Positions 29,877 to 38,163 of a stretch of 64,000 nt of DNA are shown one piece after another; position 1 is the first letter of the stretch; each line of letters begins with the position of its first letter. The DNA lies in NCBI RefSeq assembly GCF_002741075.1, contig NZ_CP016634.1, positions 3,998,001-4,062,000 of the forward strand, written 5' to 3'. The notes below the pieces were generated by a model. The model did no database searches. It was given only the letters and a program-made list of their open reading frames with translations, and had not been told where the DNA came from. The position numbers and the translations under genes were made by a program. Origin of the DNA: Pseudomonas putida. GTDB taxonomy: Bacteria > Pseudomonadota > Gammaproteobacteria > Pseudomonadales > Pseudomonadaceae.

Positions 29877-29908
29877 AAAGCCCCTGCCAAGTGCAGGGGC
29901 TTTTTTTT
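29877..29908 (+). terminator. Terminator of the cold-shock gene, abutting an IS
   Basis: Stem GCCCCTGC (29880-29887) / GCAGGGGC (29893-29900) with a 5-nt loop, then eight Ts (29901-29908). The eight Ts are also the left target duplicate of the ISL3-family element beginning at 29909. Confidence 0.9.
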
Positions 29909-31215
29909 GGTTCCTCACGGATTGCCGGGAAAGTCATTCTTGATCTTCATGAAAAAGAATTCGCTGTCCCGGTAGCCGTAGGCCATCCGTTTGATGACCT
30001 TGATCCGGTTGTTAATCCCTTCCAACTGCCCGGTGTGCATGGGCCATCTCACCCTGCTTAGGATGCCGCGCCAGTAGCCCTTCAGGCGTTTAGCAAACTG
30101 CTTCAGCGCCGGTATGGCGCTTTCATCAGCCAAGCGAAGCCACTGCTTCCAGGCTGACCGCCAGCCCCAGGCGGTGGTGGGCGACCAGAGCACTTTGAGT
30201 TCGGCCTTCATCAGATAAACCGTCATCAACGACTGGTTGGCGGCCAGCAGATCCTGCAGACGCACTTGCTGGTCTTCGCGCTTGAGGTTCTCAGGGTTAC
30301 GCAGCAGGAGCCACCGTGCTTGCTTGATGACCTTGCGTGCAGGCTTGTCATGCCGCAGGCGATTGGCCTCATCCACTCGCACTCGGTCAATCACCTCTCG
30401 ACCATATTTGGCGATCACATGAAACAGGTCATAGACCACGCGTGCCTGAGGGCAATGTTGGCGTACCTCCAGGTCAAATGCGGTGTTCATGTCCATTGCC
30501 ACTGCTTCGATCCGCGCACAGCCCTCCGGCCCCAGCTCTTCAAAAAAGGGTCTGACAGCAACTCGGCTACGGCCTTCGCCAATCCATAGCACCCGGCGGG
30601 TATCGGCATCCAGCACCACGCTGGCGTAGCGATGCCCTTTGAACAGGGCGAACTCATCCATCACCAAGCGCCTGGGCTGCGCCTTCGGCAGCTTCTCTAA
30701 TGCAGCTTGTAGCGCGCGTCGCTCCAGCAAGCGCACGCTGTCCCAATGCAATCCAAACAGCTCGGCAACGTGCAGGGTGGGCAGTCTTTGGCAAAACTTG
30801 ATCACCGCTTCGGCCAAGCGCTTGGTCATGCGCGAATAGCGGTCAAGCCAACAGACTGACTCCATTCGCTTGCCGCATGTACTGCAACCGACGCGCCGCA
30901 GTTCCACATTCAACCGCACCGCGCGGCCAAGGATGGGCAGGTCACGGATTGAGCGCTGGCAGTATTCGTGGATGCTGGTGCTGGGCTGATTGCAGCCGCT
31001 GCAGGTGGGAAATCTGGTGGACTGTGGGGTCACGTCGATCAGCAGGTCGTCGCCGTCAGATCGGATCGCAGTGACAGAAAAGCCCTCCCAAAAGGGCAGA
31101 AACGTATTAATATCGTGCACAAGAGCGCCGGTTTGTGGATGTGTTTGTTCGCACTAACATCATCCCTCAAACCGGCGTTTTTGTTTCTGTCTTTCCCGGG
31201 ATTCCGTGAAGAACC
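29909..31215 (-). mobile_element. ISL3-family insertion sequence, complete, 1307 bp
   Basis: Left end GGTTCCTCACGGATTGCCGG and right end (reverse complement) GGTTCTTCACGGAATCCCGG are imperfect terminal inverted repeats of about 27 bp with four mismatches. An 8-bp T tract lies on both sides (29901-29908 and 31216-31223), matching the 8-bp target duplication usual for ISL3. One intact transposase gene fills it. It looks recent and possibly active. Confidence 0.9.
29915..31120 (-). CDS. ISL3-family transposase
   Basis: A 401-residue DDE transposase expected to cut and join the element ends. It has an N-terminal zinc-binding region (CSGCNQ near 39-44 and CSTCGK near 79-84) and the ISL3 catalytic core around VMDEFALFKGHRYASVVLD and VVYDLFHVIAKYG. 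The C-terminal MHTGQLEGINNRIKVIKRMAYGYRD motif carries the last acidic residue. No frameshift or stop is seen, so the gene appears intact. It has no relation to neighbouring functions. Confidence 0.93.
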   Translation of the reverse strand: MHDINTFLPFWEGFSVTAIRSDGDDLLIDVTPQSTRFPTCSGCNQPSTSIHEYCQRSIRDLPILGRAVRLNVELRRVGCSTCGKRMESVCWLDRYSRMTKRLAEAVIKFCQRLPTLHVAELFGLHWDSVRLLERRALQAALEKLPKAQPRRLVMDEFALFKGHRYASVVLDADTRRVLWIGEGRSRVAVRPFFEELGPEGCARIEAVAMDMNTAFDLEVRQHCPQARVVYDLFHVIAKYGREVIDRVRVDEANRLRHDKPARKVIKQARWLLLRNPENLKREDQQVRLQDLLAANQSLMTVYLMKAELKVLWSPTTAWGWRSAWKQWLRLADESAIPALKQFAKRLKGYWRGILSRVRWPMHTGQLEGINNRIKVIKRMAYGYRDSEFFFMKIKNDFPGNP

Positions 31216-31262
31216 TTTTTTTTGCCCGTAGAATAGCGGCTTCGTCACACGGAGCGTCCTGC

Positions 31263-31751
31263 ATGTCCAAGCCCCTGCTCACCCCTCAGGGTGACTTCCC
31301 CCCGGCCGGCCTGGGCCGTCGCCTGGCCGCCATGTTCTATGACTTCCTTCTGTGTACCGCCCTGCTGATCGTGACGGCAGGCGCCTACAAGATGGTGCAG
31401 ATGTGGATCATCGGCGAAGCGCGCATGCGCGAACTGACCGAGGCAGGCGCCTTGGATGGCGATCCACTGTTGTCGACCCTGCTGCTGTTCGCCCTGTTCG
31501 GCTTCTTCGCCAAGTTCTGGACCCACGGCGGCCAGACCCTGGGCATGCAAGTGTGGGGCGTGCGAGTGCAGAATGCCGATGGCAGCGCGATCAGCCTGTG
31601 GCAGGCGCTGCTGCGCTTTGTCGTTTCCATCGCCTCCTGGCTCTGCCTGGGGCTCGGGTTCTTCTGGGCGTTGGTCGATAAGCGCAAGCGTGGCTGGCAT
31701 GACATCTATTCGGACACGCAGCTAGTGCGTGTGCCCAAGCGCAAGCCGTAA
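31263..31751 (+). CDS. RDD-family membrane protein
   Basis: A 162-residue inner-membrane protein of unknown role with the RDD pattern. GLGRRLAAMFYDFLLCTALLI includes the first helix and its R..D residues. FWTHGGQTLGMQVWGVRV forms the middle block, and WQALLRFVVSIASWLCLGLGF and DKRKRGWHDIYSDTQLV end the protein. The ATG at 31263 follows CGGAG; an upstream start at 31206 would lie in the IS end and is rejected. It is now bracketed by two insertion sequences, convergent with lptG. Confidence 0.88.
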   Translation: MSKPLLTPQGDFPPAGLGRRLAAMFYDFLLCTALLIVTAGAYKMVQMWIIGEARMRELTEAGALDGDPLLSTLLLFALFGFFAKFWTHGGQTLGMQVWGVRVQNADGSAISLWQALLRFVVSIASWLCLGLGFFWALVDKRKRGWHDIYSDTQLVRVPKRKP

Positions 31752-31758
31752 TTCTCTG

Positions 31759-31798
31759 GGGCGGCTGCGCACCCCATCGCAGGCTTCGCCAGCGCCTA
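31759..31798. repeat. Single degenerate REP-like unit
   Basis: GGGGCGGCTGCGCACCCCAT followed by CGCAGGCTTCGCC resembles the REP unit at 16469, but no facing partner is present. It lies between the RDD gene and the IS3-family element. Confidence 0.45.
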
Positions 31799-31868
31799 AA
31801 GGATCGCCACAATCCTCCGTGTCTAGTCCTGAAATAGGTTTACACCTGTTCAGGTAGGCCGACAGGCC

Positions 31869-32738
31869 TCAAAACGCCCGATGCACAGCATCGGGCGTTT
31901 TGTTTTTCAGGGCCATATGAGGCCGTTCTGTGTTGTAGATCTGCACTGCCTCGTCAACCATCTGTCTCGCTTGCTCCAAATCTGCAGGGCTACTCAACAG
32001 CAGCTCCATCTTGAGGATTCCGTTGATTCGCTCGGCCAGCGCGTTCTGGTAGCAGTCATACCCATCAGTCATGGAGCACTGAACGCCGTGCCGTTGATGC
32101 AGTGACTGGTATAGCGCCGAGCAATATTGGATGCCTCGATCCGAATGGTGGACTAATGGCTGGCGACGACGTCGCTTTCGTAGTGCCTGCTTGAAAGCTT
32201 GCGCCACTGACTCGGCATGCAGGCTTTCATGGACGTGGTGGCCAACGATTTTCCTGGAGTACGCATCCGTTATCAGGCTCAGGTATAGCGGGCCGTTACG
32301 TGCGGGCAGGTAAGTAATGTCGGCCACCCAGACATGTTCCGGCCTTGTCGGAACAATCTGGCTTGGCCCGGGCTTGAGTAAGTTGGGGTGGCGGTAGAAG
32401 CGATGAAAGCTTTGTGTTGTCTTGTGGTAGGCCCGCTTAGGCAGTACGAGCAAACGGCGCTCTCCCAAGACTTGGAACAGCCTATCTCGGCCGATCTGGA
32501 GTCGTCTGTCAGGCTGGCAATGCAGCAGATAGTGCAGCTTGCGTGTACCCAGACGAGGCTGGCGCATCCGGACTTGCTGAACAAACTTAACCACCCGGTC
32601 TGCCTGGCGCTCTTTGCCATCAGCGGCTCGGTTGCGTTTGTAGTAAGCCTGTCGACTGATGCCTAGAAACTGACAAGCCCTGGCAATGCTCAGTCCTGCG
32701 ACTTGACCTTGCGAGAGGACTTGCCGGATCGCTTTTTT
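31869..32738 (-). CDS. IS3-family OrfB (DDE integrase part of fused transposase)
   Basis: Reads in the -1 frame relative to orfA. From the A6G slip at 32738-32732 it runs through GLSIARACQFLGISRQAYYK and a helix-turn-helix region. The rve core follows: HVWVADITYLPA (first Asp), HHSDRGIQYCS (second Asp) and NALAERINGILKMELL (Glu), ending HMALKNKTPDAVHRAF. About 289 residues. It lacks a good start of its own (first ATG at 32594 is internal), which fits production by frameshifting as an OrfAB of about 400 residues. Confidence 0.88.
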   Translation of the reverse strand, partial: KKAIRQVLSQGQVAGLSIARACQFLGISRQAYYKRNRAADGKERQADRVVKFVQQVRMRQPRLGTRKLHYLLHCQPDRRLQIGRDRLFQVLGERRLLVLPKRAYHKTTQSFHRFYRHPNLLKPGPSQIVPTRPEHVWVADITYLPARNGPLYLSLITDAYSRKIVGHHVHESLHAESVAQAFKQALRKRRRRQPLVHHSDRGIQYCSALYQSLHQRHGVQCSMTDGYDCYQNALAERINGILKMELLLSSPADLEQARQMVDEAVQIYNTERPHMALKNKTPDAVHRAF

Positions 32739-33088
32739 ACGACCGAAACACCATAGTCATTTTTCAGAACATCGACGACCGTCTCGAAGAACTGGGCCTT
32801 CTGGCTCATCAGCTCAAGCTGCTGCTCAAGCTCTTTGATCCGCTGCTCTGGAGTGAGCGGTTTGGGGTCAGACATCGCGCAGCTCCTCTCGGCTCGGATC
32901 GATGCCCCTTGGCTCCAATCCTGCCGACCGTGCTTACGCAACCATACCAGAACCGTCGATCGACCCTGGATGCCATACCGTTCCTGGGCCTGGCCGTAGG
33001 TCATCTCGCCTTTTTCAATCTGATCAACCACCGCCAATTTAAAAGACAGTGAGTAATCTCGCTGTGTGCGCTTTACACCTTGCTCCAT
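32690..33088 (-). CDS. IS3-family OrfA
   Basis: A 132-residue DNA-binding and dimerisation protein of the element. The helix-turn-helix region (YSLSFKLAVVDQIEKGEMTY, then QAQERYGIQGRSTVLVWLRK) is followed by a leucine-zipper-like helix (PEQRIKELEQQLELMSQKAQ). Near its end, the codons GTA AAA AAG form the slippery A6G at which about 118 codons of OrfA fuse to OrfB. Confidence 0.88.
   Translation of the reverse strand: MEQGVKRTQRDYSLSFKLAVVDQIEKGEMTYGQAQERYGIQGRSTVLVWLRKHGRQDWSQGASIRAERSCAMSDPKPLTPEQRIKELEQQLELMSQKAQFFETVVDVLKNDYGVSVVKKRSGKSSRKVKSQD
32732..32738 (-). promoter_or_regulatory. A6G programmed -1 frameshift site
   Basis: On the minus strand AAAAAAG lies in the overlap of the orfA and orfB frames. 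Shifting back by one continues directly into KAIRQVLSQGQVAGLSIARA of OrfB, the standard IS3 expression scheme. Confidence 0.8.
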
Positions 33089-33151
33089 CTGACTCTCCGG
33101 AAATTCGGGATGGGAGGTGTAAACCTTATTCAGGACGGGACACCGACCACA

Positions 33152-33179
33152 AAAAAGCCGACCCTAGGGTCGGCTTTTT
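33152..33179. terminator. Bidirectional terminator downstream of lptG
   Basis: AAAAAGCCGACCC (33152-33164) / GGGTCGGCTTTTT (33167-33179) with a TA loop: a perfect 13-bp palindrome. It ends lptFG on the minus strand and would serve the RDD gene on the plus strand; the IS3-family copy now lies between the RDD gene and it. Confidence 0.88.
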
Positions 33180-33195
33180 CATGTCACTCAGGCCA

Positions 33196-34257
33196 TCACC
33201 CTGCCCGGCGCAACAACCACACGCCGGCCAGCGCACAGATACCGGCCGGAATCACCACCGCCAGCAGCGGTGGGAAGCCGAACACCTGGCTGGAAGGGCC
33301 CAGCAGGTCCTGGCCAATACGGAAGACGAAGCCCACCAGCACACCGGTGAACACACGCTGACCAAGGGTCACGGAGCGCAGCGGGCCGAAGATGAAGGAG
33401 ATCGCCATCAGCACCAAGGCCGCGGTCACCATCGGCTGCAGCACCTTGGTCCAGAATGCCAGCCAGTAACGGGCGTTGTTCAGGCCCTGGTCGGACAAGT
33501 AGTGAATGTAGTCCCACAGGCCAGTGATCGACAGGGATTCCGGGGCCAGGATCACGGTGTTGAGCAGTTGCGGGGTTACCGACACGTCCCAACGCTCCTG
33601 CGGCGCCTTCACCACCTCGGTGTGGTCGCCACGGAAGTAGGTGGTAGCGACATCGCTCAGGACCCAGTGGTCCTCGTTGTACTGCGCACGGCGTGCAAAG
33701 CTGGAGGTCACGATATGACGCTCGGCGTCGAAGCGGTAGCGGGTCACCCCCAGCAGCAAACCGTTGGGCTGCACCGAGTTGATGTGCACGAACTCTTCGC
33801 CCTGGCGGTGCCACATGCCACGCTTGGAGCTCTGCGCATCACCGCCGCCCTGAGCCAGGGAACGCTCGGCCTGGGCCTTGTTTTCGGTGACAGGCGCCAC
33901 GTATTCGCCGATCAGCAGGCCGACCAGCATCAGCACCAGCATGGGCTTCATCACCGCCCAGACGATACGCCCGATGGACACACCAGCGGCGCGCATGATG
34001 GTCAGCTCGCTGCTGCTGGCCAGGCTGCCCAGGCCGATCAGGCAGCCGATCAGCGCAGCCATCGGCAACATCTCGTACAACCGGCGCGGTGCGGTGAGCA
34101 ATACGAAACTGCCAGCATCCATCACGGTGTAGGTATCGCTCAGGTCGCTCATCTCATCGATGAAGGCGAACAGCGAAGCCAGGCCCAGGATGATGCCCAG
34201 CACCGCCAGGATGGCCAGGAGCACGCTCTGGCCGACGTAGCGATCCAGCTTAGCCAT
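33196..34257 (-). CDS. lptG: LPS export system permease LptG
   Basis: An inner-membrane subunit of the LptB2FG ABC transporter that extracts LPS for delivery through LptC and LptA to the outer membrane. The ATG at 34257 (MAKLDRYVGQSVL) gives 353 residues and overlaps the lptF end by 8 bp. It has three N-terminal and three C-terminal membrane helices (about 10-125 and 270-350) around a periplasmic beta-jellyroll. LptB, LptC and LptA are encoded at 56.9-58.7 kb. Confidence 0.95.
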   Translation of the reverse strand: MAKLDRYVGQSVLLAILAVLGIILGLASLFAFIDEMSDLSDTYTVMDAGSFVLLTAPRRLYEMLPMAALIGCLIGLGSLASSSELTIMRAAGVSIGRIVWAVMKPMLVLMLVGLLIGEYVAPVTENKAQAERSLAQGGGDAQSSKRGMWHRQGEEFVHINSVQPNGLLLGVTRYRFDAERHIVTSSFARRAQYNEDHWVLSDVATTYFRGDHTEVVKAPQERWDVSVTPQLLNTVILAPESLSITGLWDYIHYLSDQGLNNARYWLAFWTKVLQPMVTAALVLMAISFIFGPLRSVTLGQRVFTGVLVGFVFRIGQDLLGPSSQVFGFPPLLAVVIPAGICALAGVWLLRRAG

Positions 34258-35365
34258 GGGCCACCTCCGTACGACGGGCGGCACGCTTGAGCTGCAACGG
34301 CTCCCAGTACATCAGCCCCAGGCCGATCAATAGGAACAGGCCATGAACCCACCACATGCCCAGGGCGATCGGGATCTTGCCCTTCTCCAGGGCGCCGCGT
34401 ACGGAAATGAGCATCGTCAGGTAAGCCATGTAAAGAAGAATGGCCGGCAGCAGCTTGAGGAAGCGGCCCTGGCGCGGGTTGACACGGGACAGCGGAACCG
34501 CCAGCAGCGTCACGATGAACACCAGCAGCGGCAGGGACAGGCGCCATTGCAGCTCCGCCTGCTCGCGCAGGGTGTTCTTGCCGAACAACTCGGACGTCGG
34601 GATGGCTTCACGCTCGGTCACTTCCTCGCTGACTTCCGGCTTGGGCAGCAACACGCCGTAGGTGTCGTACTTGATCGCGCGGTAGTCGGCCTGGCCGGGG
34701 TTACCGTCGTAGCGATAGCCGTTTTCGAGGATCAGGTAACGGTTGCCGTCGGCCTGCACTTCCTGGTGGCCCTTCTCGGCGACCAGTACCGAAGGCGCAC
34801 GGTCCTTGGTCTTGTCCTGGTTGAAGCGTTTCTCGGAGATGAACACACCGCTGAGATTGACGCGATCGTCCGACAGCTGCTCGGTGTAGGTCACCCGAGA
34901 GCCGTCGCGCAAGGTCTGGAAGCGCCCAGGCACCAGGGTGTCGAACTCGGTGAGGGCATCCTGCTGATTGATGATCTGCTGCACCTGGGCGACGCCCTGG
35001 GGCGCCAGGCTCAGGCTCAGCCAAGCTACCAGCAGGGCGACCAACGCGGCCGGCGCCATGGTCAACGCCAGTAGGCGCTGCTGGCTCATGCCGGTGGCCG
35101 AAAGCACGGTCATCTCGCTTTCCAGATAAAGCCGGCCATAGGCCAGCAGGATGCCGAGGAAAAGGCCCAGGGGCAGGATCAGCTGCAAGAAGCCCGGCAG
35201 ACGGAAGCCCATGATCAGGAACAGTACGCTCGGGTCGAGCACACCCTGGGCGGCCTGGGCCAGGTACTTGATGAAGCGTCCGCTCATGATGATCACCAGC
35301 AGCACGGCGCTGACGGCGCTCAAGGTCACCAGGACCTCGCGGGACAGATAACGAAAGACGATCAA
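34250..35365 (-). CDS. lptF: LPS export system permease LptF
   Basis: The partner permease of LptG in LPS extraction. A TTG start at 35365 is preferred (IVFRYLSREVLVTLSAVSA follows). AGGAG lies 8 bp before it, and the resulting 371 residues fit the family. A GTG at 35374 is an alternative. The frame further upstream has no family resemblance. It has three helices in the first 105 residues, a periplasmic domain with LIVP-like VAEKGHQEVQADGNRYLILE, and three C-terminal helices. It is followed by overlapping lptG. Confidence 0.93.
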   Translation of the reverse strand: MIVFRYLSREVLVTLSAVSAVLLVIIMSGRFIKYLAQAAQGVLDPSVLFLIMGFRLPGFLQLILPLGLFLGILLAYGRLYLESEMTVLSATGMSQQRLLALTMAPAALVALLVAWLSLSLAPQGVAQVQQIINQQDALTEFDTLVPGRFQTLRDGSRVTYTEQLSDDRVNLSGVFISEKRFNQDKTKDRAPSVLVAEKGHQEVQADGNRYLILENGYRYDGNPGQADYRAIKYDTYGVLLPKPEVSEEVTEREAIPTSELFGKNTLREQAELQWRLSLPLLVFIVTLLAVPLSRVNPRQGRFLKLLPAILLYMAYLTMLISVRGALEKGKIPIALGMWWVHGLFLLIGLGLMYWEPLQLKRAARRTEVAHG

Positions 35366-35415
35366 ACCAGACACTCCTGGGTTGTCAGGGGCGCAGAGCC
35401 AAACAATGACTTGCC

Positions 35416-35434
35416 GGTTCGCCGACGGCGAACC
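35416..35434. promoter_or_regulatory. Palindrome in the lptF/pepA divergent region
   Basis: GGTTCGCC-GAC-GGCGAACC, an 8-bp perfect inverted repeat 51 bp upstream of lptF, beside the -10-like CATATAAAG. It may be an operator or a leader hairpin of lptF. No known family consensus is recognised. Confidence 0.4.
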
Positions 35435-35495
35435 TCCATATAAAGTGCGCGCATTATCCTGTGATTGGCCGCGCCTGTCACTTGGCCGCGCATGA

Positions 35496-37127
<1,632 letters not shown>

Positions 37128-37173
37128 TGCCACAAGGCCGGTGGCGCTCGCGCTACCGGCCGGCAGACCAAAC

Positions 37174-37602
37174 ATGAGCAAAGTCGACTTCTACATCCTG
37201 CCCACCGATTCGTTGTCCGCTCGCCTGGATTTCGCCTGCAAGCTGTGCGAAAAGGCCTGGCGCCTGGGCCATCGGGTCTACCTGCACTGCCAGGACGCCG
37301 AGCAGCGCAATGCGCTGGACGAGCGCCTGTGGCACTTCAAGGGCGAAGCCTTCGTTCCGCACGACCCTGCCGAGGCCAACGCCGATGCTGCGGTAGCGCT
37401 GGGGCTGGGGGACGACGCCGGCGCCCACCGTGACCTGCTGATCAACCTGGGCGCCGATGTGCCGGGCTTCATCGGCCAATTCGAGCGGGTGGCGGAGATC
37501 GTCGTCGAGGAGCCAGGCATTCGCCAGGCTGCGCGAGAACGATTCCGTTTCTACCGCGAACAGGGCTATGCTCTGCAAGACCACCGCTTACAGCGACTTT
37601 GA
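37174..37602 (+). CDS. holC: DNA polymerase III chi subunit
   Basis: The clamp-loader accessory subunit that links the replicase to single-strand binding protein. The 142 residues show the HolC pattern VDFYILPTDS, ACKLCEKAWRLGHRVYLHCQD, DERLWHFKGEAFVPHD and INLGADVPGF. It follows pepA and precedes valS, the usual pepA-holC-valS order. Confidence 0.95.
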   Translation: MSKVDFYILPTDSLSARLDFACKLCEKAWRLGHRVYLHCQDAEQRNALDERLWHFKGEAFVPHDPAEANADAAVALGLGDDAGAHRDLLINLGADVPGFIGQFERVAEIVVEEPGIRQAARERFRFYREQGYALQDHRLQRL

Positions 37603-37607
37603 CGACG

Positions 37608-37976
37608 ATGGACAAGCACTCCTCCCTGCCCGATTCCGCTCATCTGCTCGACGACCTGGAGTCGATCCGCCAGTTGCTGGGCGATGCCGATCTGCAACCC
37701 CCACTGCTGACCGAAACGGTCGAGCAGATCCCCCTGCTGCTCGACGAGCCCGCAGGCAATACCTTGGCGACGACCGAGCCCCTGCCGGTGCCCTCCCCCG
37801 AGGACGATCCGCAGACCCGCCGCCAGGACACTCTGCTGCACCTGGAAGCCGACCTGCGCGCCGCCGCCCAACAGATCATGCAAGACGTGATCAACGACTT
37901 CACCCCGCACATCGAGAACGAGATCAAGCGCCGCCTCGATGCGCGCATGGAACGGCTGATCAAGCGCTCTGAATAA
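37608..37976 (+). CDS. Uncharacterised small acidic protein between holC and valS
   Basis: 122 residues, no recognised family. The N-terminal half is acidic and proline-rich (LDDLESIRQLLGDADLQPPL, PVPSPEDDP), probably disordered. The C-terminal part (LEADLRAAAQQIMQDVINDF ... EIKRRLDARMERLIK) should form amphipathic helices suited to a protein contact. The ATG at 37608 is 5 bp after the holC stop. Placement and unstructured-plus-helix layout hint at an HolC-associated role, but that is a guess. Confidence 0.7.
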   Translation: MDKHSSLPDSAHLLDDLESIRQLLGDADLQPPLLTETVEQIPLLLDEPAGNTLATTEPLPVPSPEDDPQTRRQDTLLHLEADLRAAAQQIMQDVINDFTPHIENEIKRRLDARMERLIKRSE

Positions 37977-37998
37977 GATCCCAGGGCCGCCCAACGGT

Positions 37999-38070
37999 CC
38001 TTTCGCGGCACCAAGGCCGCTCCTACAGGCGTCACGGTCCCTGCACGAGCGGCCTTGTGCCGCGAAAGGG
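37999..38070. repeat. REP pair (inverted) before valS
   Basis: CCTTTCGCGGCACCAAGGCC near 38000 faces GGCCTTGTGCCGCGAAAGG ending near 38069; both are REP-type units of the P. putida variant. They lie about 95 bp before valS. Confidence 0.75.
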
Positions 38071-38163
38071 CTGCAAAGCAGCCCCTGCCCCTGTCGCCTC
38101 GAACCCCCACCTTGGTTATACTTCCCGGCTTTCCCGAATTAATGCCATAGGGTCCCGCCGCGC

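Larger units (their letters stand above)
31826..33136 (-). mobile_element. IS3-family insertion sequence, complete, about 1311 bp
   Basis: Ends GTCCTGAAATAGGTTTACAC (left) and GTCCTGAATAAGGTTTACAC (right, reverse complement) are inverted repeats with two mismatches. They include the 5'-TG...CA-3' tips of IS3. It holds orfA and orfB with an A6G frameshift site between them. I see no 3-5 bp target duplication at the edges (CTA versus GGG), so one flank may have been rearranged or the exact tips are slightly different. Confidence 0.88.

Noticed and set aside
31206..31262. Longer start of the RDD protein
   Set aside because: The extra 19 codons begin inside the IS terminal repeat and T-tract; the ATG at 31263 has a ribosome site and the family start.
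29909..33136. Composite transposon carrying the RDD gene
   Set aside because: The two elements belong to different families with unrelated ends, and the ISL3 copy has its own target duplication, so they cannot move as one unit.
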